Shown here: piece by piece, positions 1 through 6,018 of the stretch | How the letters are laid out: each line of letters opens with the position of its first letter | How positions within the stretch are numbered: position 1 is the first letter of the stretch | Source: JAXDBV01 sp034678415 | GTDB lineage: Bacteria > Bacteroidota > Bacteroidia > Bacteroidales > VadinHA17 | Length of the DNA stretch: 9,530 nt | Direction: 5' to 3' | NCBI GenBank assembly: GCA_034678415.1 | Contig: JAXDBV010000189.1 | Coordinates: 1 to 9,530, forward strand | Made by a program: the position numbers and the translations under genes | The notes under the pieces: generated by a model | Told to the model about the DNA's origin: nothing | What the model saw: the letters and a program-made list of their open reading frames with translations, nothing else | Database searches by the model: none

Positions 1-402
1 GCCACCAACATGCGCGGTTTTTCGCAAAACATAAGGAACGGGAATAATTTCGCCCTTATCAATTCAGAGATCCGCTGGCCCGTTTTCAGGTATTTTGCCA
101 ATCATCCGATCGGTTCTGCTTTTTTGAATTCGTTCCAGCTGGTGGCGTTTGGCGATATAGGGACAGCATGGACAGGGCTCTCCCCTTATTCCGGCGAGAA
201 TGTTTATGACAAGAAGATTATCGAGAGAGAGACAATAACGGTCATTGTGGACAAGGGGAATGAGCCCATTGTTGCCGGTTTCGGTTTGGGAGCACGGGCT
301 GAGCTGGCCGGGTACTTCATACGGGCTGACTATGCCTGGGGCATTGAAAATTTCGTTATTCTTAAACCGGTATTCTATCTCTCGTTCAGCCTTGACTTTT
401 AA
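1..402 (+). CDS. Omp85/surface-antigen-like outer-membrane beta-barrel protein, C-terminal part
   Basis: This is the last 133 codons of an open frame that enters from the left edge, so the N-terminus is missing. Near the beginning it reads MRGF (residues 4-7 of the fragment), like the conserved (V/L/M)RGF motif in loop 6 of Omp85-family barrels. It continues with alternating aromatic/hydrophobic strands, a glycine-rich GFGLGAR strand, and ends in SFSLDF. A terminal phenylalanine is the usual outer-membrane assembly signal. Such barrels sit in the outer membrane and, in Bacteroidetes, are often the C-terminal half of larger proteins with an N-terminal beta-propeller or POTRA region; which applies here cannot be seen. 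The next gene starts 11 nt downstream, so cotranscription is likely. Family assignment rests on the motif and the strand pattern; the substrate or partner is unknown. Confidence 0.7.
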   Translation, partial: ATNMRGFSQNIRNGNNFALINSEIRWPVFRYFANHPIGSAFLNSFQLVAFGDIGTAWTGLSPYSGENVYDKKIIERETITVIVDKGNEPIVAGFGLGARAELAGYFIRADYAWGIENFVILKPVFYLSFSLDF

Positions 403-413
403 CATCACATAGT

Positions 414-782
414 ATGGATCTGAATCAAATCATCATTCTGGCGCTTATCGGACTGGTTGGAGGAGCAGCAAGCGGTTTGCTGGGTATTGGCGGCGGACTC
501 GTTATGATTCCCGCCATGATCCTTTTCATGGGATTTTCACAACATCAGGCCCAGGGAACCACCCTGGGGGTGCTTGTCTTCCCCGTCGCCATCCTGTCAG
601 TGATAAATTATGACCGTAACGGATATATTGATTTCAAGTTTGTCCTGGTGCTGGCTCTTACCTTTGTTATAGGGAATTATTTTGGTTCACTGCTGGCGGT
701 GAACCTGGATGCCAAACTGCTCAGGAGGATTTTCGGAGTGTTTCTTTTACTTATCTCTTTCAAGCTGGTACTGGGTAAATAA
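414..782 (+). CDS. Half-size TauE/SafE (TSUP) family membrane protein
   Basis: A 122-residue, very hydrophobic protein with about four predicted membrane segments (roughly residues 5-37 as a re-entrant or paired segment, 49-65, 74-95 and 103-120). The glycine-rich signature GLLGIGGG at 21-28 followed by P33 is the hallmark of the TSUP (sulfite exporter TauE/SafE) family, and the C-terminal LRRIFGVFLLL matches the end of a TSUP repeat. Full family members have about 240-270 residues formed by two such repeats; this one is a single repeat with a clean stop. That suggests a natural half-size form acting as a dimer rather than a broken gene, because start, length and charge distribution all look intact. 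Members export or import sulfur-containing anions or other small organic acids; the substrate here cannot be read from sequence. It lies 11 nt after the barrel gene and 9 nt before the M20 hydrolase. Confidence 0.8.
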   Translation: MDLNQIIILALIGLVGGAASGLLGIGGGLVMIPAMILFMGFSQHQAQGTTLGVLVFPVAILSVINYDRNGYIDFKFVLVLALTFVIGNYFGSLLAVNLDAKLLRRIFGVFLLLISFKLVLGK

Positions 783-791
783 CGGGCAACC

Positions 792-1982
792 ATGCGGATC
801 GTTTCATCCATCAGGGATACAGCCATCGCAATACAAGAGGAGGTAACCGGTTTCAGGCATTACCTGCACCAGTTTCCGGAACCGTCGTTCAGCGAGGTCA
901 AAACCGGTGAATTCATTGCCTCGGTTCTTGAGAGGATGAAGGTTGATTACAGGATGGGATATGCCGGTACCGGTATTGTGGCAAGGATCACGGGGAAACG
1001 GCCGGGTAACAAGTGCATTGCCCTGAGGACCGACATGGACGCCTTGCCCATCCATGAAAATACCGGGTTGGCGTATTCATCCCGCAACCATGGATGGATG
1101 CATGCCTGCGGACATGATATGCATATGGCATCGATGCTGGGAACAATCATGATTCTGCAGAAAATGAGGGAAGACTTCGGGGGCACGGTGCTTTGCCTGT
1201 TCCAGCCCGGTGAGGAAAAGGTACCGGGAGGCGCCAAAATAATGATCGAGGAGGGAGCCCTTTCCGACCCTGTGCCGTTGTTCATCCTGGCCCAGCACGT
1301 AGCCCCTGACCTGGAGGCCGGCAGGCTGGGTTTCTGCCCGGGAAAGTATATGGCATCCAGTGATGAGATATATATTGCTGTCAGGGGAAGAGGCGGGCAT
1401 GCAGCCCGTCCGGATGAGACCACCGACAATGTCTACGCTGCTGCAAGGATCGTCGTTACTTTGAAGGAGTGGGTTCAGCGTACTGCCTCAGGAAAGACAC
1501 CTGCCGTACTCGCGTTTGGCAAGATCAGCGGGGCCGGAGCCACCAATGTGATCCCCTCCGAAGTGACGCTGGAAGGCACCTTCAGAACCATGGATGAAAC
1601 TTTCCGGCAGGATGCATATACGGAGATAACCCGGTTAGCGGAAAGGGAAGCCGGTGTTACAGGTGCCGGCGCAACGGTTGAGATACGGAAGGGATATCCT
1701 GTGCTGACTAATGATGAAGCGTTGACGGCCAGGGTAAAGAGTCTGGCAGAATTATATATTGGCCAGGAGAACGTGGTAGCCATACCGCCAAGAATGACAT
1801 CGGAGGATTTTGCCTATTTTTCGCAGCAGAAACCGGCCTGCTTTTACCGTCTCGGCACAGGCTTCCGTGGCATTACACCGGTATCGCTGCATACACCCTC
1901 CTTCCTGGTGAACGATGAGGCGCTGGTGACCGGCTGCGGCAGCATGGCATGGTTTGCCATGTCACTGCTGGAAAACGGATAA
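792..1982 (+). CDS. M20-family metallo-amidohydrolase (N-acyl amino acid / hippurate hydrolase type)
   Basis: A 396-residue cytoplasmic enzyme of the usual length for the M20D amidohydrolase group, which cleaves N-acyl amino acids or related amides to a free amino acid and a carboxylate. The metal site is complete: HACGHD at 104-109 (C106, H108), the QPGEE motif ending at E141-E142, H169 in AQHV, and H367 near the C-terminus. D81 and D83 lie in the RTDMDALP motif. The lid/dimerisation domain is recognisable at about 190-300, with GRGGHAARPD at 199-208. TSEDFAYF at 336-343 is also typical. No signal peptide is visible. The start ATG lies 9 nt after the TauE-like gene and no Shine-Dalgarno is obvious. 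Exact substrate (hippurate, acyl-amino acid, indole conjugate, N-acetyl-diaminopimelate) is not decidable; the membership in the family is secure. Confidence 0.93.
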   Translation: MRIVSSIRDTAIAIQEEVTGFRHYLHQFPEPSFSEVKTGEFIASVLERMKVDYRMGYAGTGIVARITGKRPGNKCIALRTDMDALPIHENTGLAYSSRNHGWMHACGHDMHMASMLGTIMILQKMREDFGGTVLCLFQPGEEKVPGGAKIMIEEGALSDPVPLFILAQHVAPDLEAGRLGFCPGKYMASSDEIYIAVRGRGGHAARPDETTDNVYAAARIVVTLKEWVQRTASGKTPAVLAFGKISGAGATNVIPSEVTLEGTFRTMDETFRQDAYTEITRLAEREAGVTGAGATVEIRKGYPVLTNDEALTARVKSLAELYIGQENVVAIPPRMTSEDFAYFSQQKPACFYRLGTGFRGITPVSLHTPSFLVNDEALVTGCGSMAWFAMSLLENG

Positions 1983-1985
1983 AAA

Positions 1986-2012
1986 GATTTTTTAAATATG
2001 TTTTAAAATATC
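1986..2012. repeat. AT-rich inverted repeat after the M20 gene
   Basis: The left arm GATTTTTTAAA (1986-1996) and right arm TTTAAAATATC (2002-2012) pair at 10 of 11 positions around a 5-nt loop. It begins 4 nt after the M20 stop codon. It may be a weak transcription end, but the stem has almost no G or C and no clear T-tract follows, so it is recorded as a repeat and not as a terminator. Confidence 0.4.
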
Positions 2013-2030
2013 CGTCCGTTGGAATGTTTT

Positions 2031-2059
2031 TTGTAACCAGAAAAAATTAGATACATTTG
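2031..2059 (+). promoter_or_regulatory. Bacteroidetes-type promoter for the ferredoxin gene
   Basis: A TTG (2031-2033, at the end of a T run) is separated by 18 nt from TACATTTG (2052-2059). This matches the known Bacteroidetes housekeeping consensus TTG-N17-20-TAnnTTTG read at about -33 and -7. Transcription would begin at about 2064-2067, some 22-25 nt before the ATG at 2089. The position also rules out the in-frame GTG at 2059 as a translation start, since it lies inside the -7 box. Confidence 0.75.
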
Positions 2060-2088
2060 TGTCAGCTAACAATAAAAAAAGTATCGCA

Positions 2089-2259
2089 ATGGCTTATAAA
2101 ATTAATGAAGATTGTACAGCATGTGGCACCTGTATTGATGAATGTCCGGTACAGGCCATTTCTGAAGGTGACATTTACAAGATTGATCCGGAATTGTGCA
2201 CTGACTGTGGTGCCTGTGCTGATGTATGCCCTGTGGAGGCTATTCATCCCGCAGAGTAA
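2089..2259 (+). CDS. 2[4Fe-4S] ferredoxin
   Basis: A 56-residue bacterial (clostridial-type) ferredoxin, the normal length for the family. Two cluster motifs are complete: C9, C12, C15 and C19 followed by proline, and C37, C40, C43 and C47 followed by proline, each with CxxCxxCxxxCP spacing. In this fold the last cysteine of each motif ligates the other cluster. The protein is a soluble low-potential one-electron carrier in the cytoplasm, serving enzymes such as pyruvate:ferredoxin oxidoreductase, hydrogenase or nitrogen metabolism; its partner is not in this window. The ATG at 2089 (protein begins MAYKI) is chosen because family members start there and an upstream in-frame GTG lies in the promoter. 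It is a single-gene unit with its own promoter and terminator, consistent with high independent expression in an anaerobic or microaerobic organism. Confidence 0.95.
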   Translation: MAYKINEDCTACGTCIDECPVQAISEGDIYKIDPELCTDCGACADVCPVEAIHPAE

Positions 2260-2282
2260 CCATAATACAACAAAAATCCCGG

Positions 2283-2315
2283 GAGGCTGTCAGCAAAAGG
2301 CAGCCTCTTTCTTTT
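2283..2315 (+). terminator. Rho-independent terminator, probably bidirectional
   Basis: GAGGCTGTC (2283-2291) pairs with GGCAGCCTC (2299-2307) as a 9-bp stem with one T-G wobble and a 7-nt AGCAAAA loop, followed by TTTCTTTT (2308-2315). It ends the ferredoxin transcript 24 nt past the stop codon. On the other strand the same stem is followed, after a few bases, by a run of T (complement of 2272-2277), so it can also end the converging gldB-like transcript, whose stop codon overlaps the T-tract. Confidence 0.88.
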
Positions 2316-3321
2316 ATGGTTTATAGTGTGCTTGTTCAAAGATCTTCTGGTAGTCGTTATCCGACATAAGTGCTGCCAGGCTCACCTCCGGGTGATGTTT
2401 CATGTACGACCGCACGATTTGCCAGCCAATCCATACACCCATTCTGCCGGGTGATTCCCTGGAAAAATAATGAGTAAACGGGGCCTCATTCACCAGTTTG
2501 TTTATTGTCAGGTAATTATCATCAAACAGCAGCTTGTTCCCGACCAGGGTTCCGAACATGGCCTGTTCATTCTCCCTGCACCATTTTTCCTGCTCTTCGC
2601 TGTATCCGATCAGGAGATGTCCTTTCGTCCCGGGAAGCATGGAAGAGGTGAAATACATGATTTTCCCGAAATAGATCATCCTGTTCAGCACATTGTTCTT
2701 CCCGGCAAACTCAAACTCTGTTGCAGCCCAGTGGAACATGCAATCGGACGGTATCTTGGCCGGATACATATTATCCCTCAAATACTTGGGGAGGCCGAGT
2801 CTTACATAGTAATCCACATCTGCTCCCATGAACTTGTCGAGGCCAATGGCCAGCAGGTCCTCAGCCACCACCAGAGAATGATTGAAGCGGGAGACATAAG
2901 TATACACCCGGGGAACCGGCTTGTCAGGGAAGTAATATTTATAATAACGAAAAGCGGCGGTGAGGTCTTTTTCCAGCCAGGAGAGATCTTGAAAGATTTC
3001 CTGTGTCCTCACATACACCTCACGGTTTGTTTCATCAGAAAGGAATTGTTTCAGAAAACCGGGGAATAACGGGTCGTTGCTTTCTCCAATATTGATGACA
3101 TAGCCAAACAGGTCGAGGAATTTCCCATAGGTATTCCTGAGGTAGTCCATTTTTGATGGAATACTGTCGGGATGAATGGAGAAGAGATCCCTGTCAAACC
3201 TCTCAATACGGACAACAACATCCTTATTCCCCGGATCAAATCGCAGCCGGTTTTTCTGACATCCGGCCATCAGGACAAGAATAACAACAAGGGCAAACAG
3301 TGTTCTCTTAGTGAATATCAT
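2314..3321 (-). CDS. gldB: GldB-like lipoprotein
   Basis: A 335-residue protein with a lipoprotein signal peptide: MIFTKR, then a hydrophobic core, then the lipobox LMAGC with C21 as the lipidated residue. The body resembles the gliding-motility lipoprotein GldB of Bacteroidetes: an early V-x-IERFDRDLF segment, EDLLAIGLDKFMGAD in the middle, NRMIYFGKIMYF, GYSEEQEKWCRENE, and the very typical SPGRMGVWIGWQIVRSYM at about 290-307. GldB is membrane-anchored in the periplasm, is required for gliding in flavobacteria, and is also found in Bacteroidetes not known to glide, where its role is unclear. The frame also permits an ATG at 3357 (12 residues longer); I prefer 3321 because it gives a normal 21-residue lipoprotein signal. 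The gene converges on the ferredoxin gene and diverges from the barrel-nadE pair. No gldC is visible next to it. The gldB name is by recognition of motifs. Confidence 0.85.
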   Translation of the reverse strand: MIFTKRTLFALVVILVLMAGCQKNRLRFDPGNKDVVVRIERFDRDLFSIHPDSIPSKMDYLRNTYGKFLDLFGYVINIGESNDPLFPGFLKQFLSDETNREVYVRTQEIFQDLSWLEKDLTAAFRYYKYYFPDKPVPRVYTYVSRFNHSLVVAEDLLAIGLDKFMGADVDYYVRLGLPKYLRDNMYPAKIPSDCMFHWAATEFEFAGKNNVLNRMIYFGKIMYFTSSMLPGTKGHLLIGYSEEQEKWCRENEQAMFGTLVGNKLLFDDNYLTINKLVNEAPFTHYFSRESPGRMGVWIGWQIVRSYMKHHPEVSLAALMSDNDYQKIFEQAHYKP

Positions 3322-3463
3322 CGGGTGTTTGATCTTTTCATAAGAACGTACAGGCATAATAGATATTTTTTCTGTTCCCGTGCATCATGGCGTTTTCTCC
3401 TGTCGGTAAGGCAGGTGCCTTTTCCGTGCTAAAGATACTTAAATCGGGTCAACCCCGGATAGT

Positions 3464-3485
3464 CTCTTTTCTCAAATGAAAAGAG
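3464..3485. repeat. Perfect 8-bp inverted repeat in the gldB/barrel-gene divergent region
   Basis: CTCTTTTC (3464-3471) and GAAAAGAG (3478-3485) are exact reverse complements around the 6-nt loop TCAAAT. It lies 98 nt before the barrel gene start and 143 nt before the preferred gldB start. No T-tract follows on either strand, so it looks more like a protein-binding site or mRNA leader structure than a terminator. The rest of the roughly 260-nt intergenic stretch shows only the -7 box listed separately and an imperfect GC-rich repeat around 3442-3460. Confidence 0.4.
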
Positions 3486-3536
3486 CAAGAAATCAAAACA
3501 GCTGCCTGGCCAAACAATATACAATATTATAATTTA

Positions 3537-3544
3537 TAAATTTG
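3537..3544 (+). promoter_or_regulatory. Candidate -7 promoter box for the barrel-nadE pair
   Basis: TAAATTTG fits the Bacteroidetes -7 element TAnnTTTG and lies 38 nt before the ATG at 3583, a sensible distance. No TTG is found 17-20 nt upstream, so the call depends on the -7 box and the position alone. The surrounding 3511-3540 is strongly AT-rich. Confidence 0.45.
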
Positions 3545-3582
3545 CTTTTTATCTGATCGTTTTTATTGACGAAAACATAGTG

Positions 3583-4242
3583 ATGGATAAAAAAGCACTT
3601 TTTAGGCTCACCGTTTTCATCATCCTTTGTCAGGAGATGCCTGTGAATGCACAGACAAGGTTCAGCATGTATGCCGATCCCATCGTTTCCTGGTTCAGAG
3701 ACGACAGAAACGCTCAGTCGCACGGTATTGTACCTGGGTTTCGCGCAGGACTGGGCATGGATCATTTTTTTGCAGAAAATTATGCGGTCACAACCGATCT
3801 GCTCATCCTTCATGCAGGAGGAAAGCTGAGCTATGCGGATTCCATTCTTGTTCAGACGGCGGAAAAGATGGATACACTGCCCAAAGGCAGCATCCTGAAA
3901 TACCGGATACGGTACCTGTCGGCCCCTCTCGGGCTGAAATTCACCACTGATGAAATAGGATATCTTACGTTTTATGCCCGGGTTGGATTCAATCCCATGT
4001 TCAGGTTAGGGGCGCAGGGCAGAATAAAAGTCCACGCCCTTGACAAGTCAGATATTTCCGAAGAGGTGGGCAGGATAAACCTGGGATATTACATTGGCAT
4101 CGGTGCATATTATTCGCTGGGAGGAAACACCTCGCTGGTTGTCGGACTTAACTATACGGGAGGGATGGTTGATGTGACGAAGAAGTCTCTTGACCAGGTC
4201 ATGATGAGTCATCTCGGGCTGCAACTGGGTATATTGTTCTGA
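3583..4242 (+). CDS. Outer-membrane beta-barrel protein (PorT-like / OMP_b-brl family)
   Basis: A 219-residue protein with a Sec signal peptide (MDKKALFRLTVFIILC...) probably cleaved after VNA at 21-23, followed by alternating short beta-strands with many aromatic and glycine residues and a C-terminal phenylalanine, the pattern of an 8- to 10-stranded outer-membrane barrel. The central stretch LSAPLGLKFTTDEIGYLTFY followed by GFNPMFRLGAQ is typical of a widespread family of Bacteroidetes porin-family or PorT-like barrels; precise function of that family is unknown. The ATG at 3583 is preferred over the GTG immediately before it. nadE begins 21 nt downstream with no promoter between, so the two are probably cotranscribed. 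It is not clearly the type IX secretion protein PorT itself; only fold and location are supported. Confidence 0.8.
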   Translation: MDKKALFRLTVFIILCQEMPVNAQTRFSMYADPIVSWFRDDRNAQSHGIVPGFRAGLGMDHFFAENYAVTTDLLILHAGGKLSYADSILVQTAEKMDTLPKGSILKYRIRYLSAPLGLKFTTDEIGYLTFYARVGFNPMFRLGAQGRIKVHALDKSDISEEVGRINLGYYIGIGAYYSLGGNTSLVVGLNYTGGMVDVTKKSLDQVMMSHLGLQLGILF

Positions 4243-4263
4243 TAATATTTAACCATCACACCT

Positions 4264-5928
4264 ATGAGAATCTCTCTTGCGCAGATCAATTGTCATATCG
4301 GCAACTTCACCGAAAACCTGGTACGTACCAGGCATTATATACAACGGGCAAGGAAGGAGGGATCCGATCTTGTGATTTTTCCCGAGTTGTCGGTATGCGG
4401 CTACCCGCCGCTCGACCTGCTTGAACGCAGGGAATTCATTGACCGGTGCATGAAGGAGGTTGAAGCATTGGCCTCTGAATCGAAAGATATTGGTATCATC
4501 GTTGGATCTCCCACGCATAATACCCTTCCCGGAGGCAAAAACCTGTTCAATTCGGCCTATTTTCTTCACGACGGAAAGATACAGCAGGTGTTTCATAAAA
4601 CACTGCTGCCCACATACGACATCTTTGATGAATACCGGTATTTTGAACCTAATGATACATTCGGCATCCTCCACTTCAAAGGAAAGAAGATAGCGGTGAC
4701 CATCTGCGAGGATCTTTGGGATGACCAGCCTTCTGAACAGGTGTTTGGTAAAAACAGGCTGTACCCTCTGTCACCCATGGACAAGCTGGCTCCGTTGAAG
4801 CCAGATCTGCTCGTGAACATAGCCGCATCCCCATTCTCCTACAGGAAGATTGATATAAAAAGACAGATATTTACCTCGAAAGCTTTACGGCACAACATCC
4901 CTGTATTGTATGTCAACCATGTGGGAGCACAAACCGAGCTGATCTTTGAAGGAGCCTCGATGGCTGTCAGCCCACGAGGGGGGGTGGTGCATCAGCTGGC
5001 TTTTTTCAGGGAGGAGATACTTACGGTAGCTCTTGATGACCTGATAAAGGGGGAAGTATCTGAAAAAGAAGTGGAGAAGGATATTATTAAACTGATACAC
5101 GATGCACTGGTCATGGGTATCAGGGATTTTTTCCGCAAGCAGGGGCTGACAACAGCCATACTGGGGCTGTCTGGAGGTATCGATTCAGCCGTCGTTCTCG
5201 TCCTTGCCTCGAAAGCTCTGGGGCCGGAGAACATAAGGGTTCTGATCATGCCTTCACGGTATTCATCGGCAACAGCAGTGGATGATGCCGTGGAGTTGGC
5301 TGACAGACTCAGGGTACGATATGATATTGTTTCCATTGAACCGGCATTTAAAGCTTTTGGGGAATCGGTTTCTCCTCTGTTTTCAGGTACAAAGCCTGAC
5401 GTCACGGAGGAAAACATCCAGGCACGGATCAGGGCAGTACTGCTGATGGCCGTGTCCAACAAATACGGGAACATCCTTCTCAACACGTCCAACAAGAGTG
5501 AGGCAGCAGTAGGCTATGGAACCTTATATGGAGATATGTGCGGCGGACTATCGGTAATAGGCGATATTTACAAGACCGATGTATACAGGCTTGCCCGGTA
5601 TATCAACGGAGAAGTGGAAATCATCCCGTCCAATACCATGACCAAACCGCCCTCGGCCGAATTAAAGGATAATCAACTGGATACAGACAGCCTGCCTCCC
5701 TATGATGTGCTTGATCCCATCCTCTTCAATTTCATTGAACTGAACCTGCCCCCGGAGGAAATCATCAGCAAAGGTTTTGATCCTCTTTTAGTTAGAAAAG
5801 TACTGGACATGGTCAATCGTTGCGAATATAAGCGGTATCAGGCGCCGCCCATTTTGAGGATATCATCCAAAGCTTTTGGCTTTGGCCGCCGGATACCCAT
5901 CGTGGCCAGAAAAGACTGGGGAATGTAA
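4264..5928 (+). CDS. nadE: Glutamine-dependent NAD+ synthetase
   Basis: A 554-residue two-domain enzyme making NAD+ from nicotinic acid adenine dinucleotide, ATP and glutamine, the last step of NAD synthesis, in the cytoplasm. The N-terminal nitrilase-type glutaminase domain (about 1-255) carries the full catalytic triad: E41 in FPELSVCGYPP, K112 in HKTLLPTYD, and C148 in TICEDLW. It releases ammonia that travels to the C-terminal synthetase domain (about 275-550), which has the ATP pyrophosphatase P-loop SGGIDS at 303-308, plus NTSNKSE at 407-413 and GDIYKTDVYRLA at 433-444, which contact the nucleotide and NaAD. Length fits the glutamine-dependent family of about 540-560 residues. It follows a barrel-protein gene by 21 nt. 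No riboswitch or operator is visible in that gap. The identification is secure. Confidence 0.97.
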   Translation: MRISLAQINCHIGNFTENLVRTRHYIQRARKEGSDLVIFPELSVCGYPPLDLLERREFIDRCMKEVEALASESKDIGIIVGSPTHNTLPGGKNLFNSAYFLHDGKIQQVFHKTLLPTYDIFDEYRYFEPNDTFGILHFKGKKIAVTICEDLWDDQPSEQVFGKNRLYPLSPMDKLAPLKPDLLVNIAASPFSYRKIDIKRQIFTSKALRHNIPVLYVNHVGAQTELIFEGASMAVSPRGGVVHQLAFFREEILTVALDDLIKGEVSEKEVEKDIIKLIHDALVMGIRDFFRKQGLTTAILGLSGGIDSAVVLVLASKALGPENIRVLIMPSRYSSATAVDDAVELADRLRVRYDIVSIEPAFKAFGESVSPLFSGTKPDVTEENIQARIRAVLLMAVSNKYGNILLNTSNKSEAAVGYGTLYGDMCGGLSVIGDIYKTDVYRLARYINGEVEIIPSNTMTKPPSAELKDNQLDTDSLPPYDVLDPILFNFIELNLPPEEIISKGFDPLLVRKVLDMVNRCEYKRYQAPPILRISSKAFGFGRRIPIVARKDWGM

Positions 5929-5957
5929 GCCCGATATTCATACACTTGTTTACGGGT

Positions 5958-5978
5958 ATTTTTCTTATGAAGAAAAAT
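5958..5978. promoter_or_regulatory. Perfect 9-bp palindrome overlapping the regulator's promoter
   Basis: ATTTTTCTT (5958-5966) and AAGAAAAAT (5970-5978) are exact reverse complements around ATG. The element starts 30 nt after the nadE stop and ends 4 nt before the -7 box TACATTTG, so it covers the place where the -33 element should lie. An AT-only stem with a 3-nt loop is a poor terminator; as DNA it is a natural dimer-binding site and could be an operator, possibly for the Crp/Fnr protein encoded just downstream. That link is inference. Confidence 0.45.
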
Positions 5979-5982
5979 TTAA

Positions 5983-5990
5983 TACATTTG
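5983..5990 (+). promoter_or_regulatory. Candidate -7 promoter box for the Crp/Fnr-family gene
   Basis: TACATTTG fits TAnnTTTG exactly and lies 28 nt before the ATG at 6019. Its surroundings (ATACATTTGT, 5982-5991) are identical over 10 nt to the ferredoxin promoter at 2051-2060. The expected upstream TTG is missing; TTTC at 5961-5964 is the closest match at the right distance, which would fit an activator-dependent or weak promoter. Confidence 0.6.
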
Positions 5991-6018
5991 TATGTTTTTA
6001 AGCATAATCCATTAAATA

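Noticed and set aside
947..1429. 160-codon open frame on the - strand inside the M20 gene
   Set aside because: It is a shadow of the metal-binding core of the M20 hydrolase with no recognisable protein features.
2059..2088. In-frame GTG that would extend the ferredoxin by 10 residues
   Set aside because: The GTG begins on the last base of the -7 promoter box, upstream of the expected transcription start, and ferredoxins of this family begin at the later ATG.
2470..3069. 199-codon open frame on the + strand opposite the gldB-like gene
   Set aside because: It is entirely antisense to a gene with clear family motifs and shows no recognisable domain, signal or low-complexity pattern of its own.
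3430..3452. Possible - strand promoter for the gldB-like gene (TTGACC ... TATCTTTA)
   Set aside because: The -7-like box lacks the final G and the TTG is only 12 nt away, well short of the usual 17-20.
4977..4985. Run of seven G in nadE as a possible slippage or phase-variation site
   Set aside because: The frame is intact through it, the gene is a housekeeping enzyme, and a single short run without length variation is not evidence for phase variation.
4992..5495. 167-codon open frame on the - strand inside nadE
   Set aside because: It is antisense to the conserved synthetase domain, is serine-rich as expected of a reverse-frame shadow, and has no motif.
5932..5965. Possible terminator after nadE (CCCG ... 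CGGG followed by T-rich sequence)
   Set aside because: Only four base pairs with a 17-nt loop; too weak to call.
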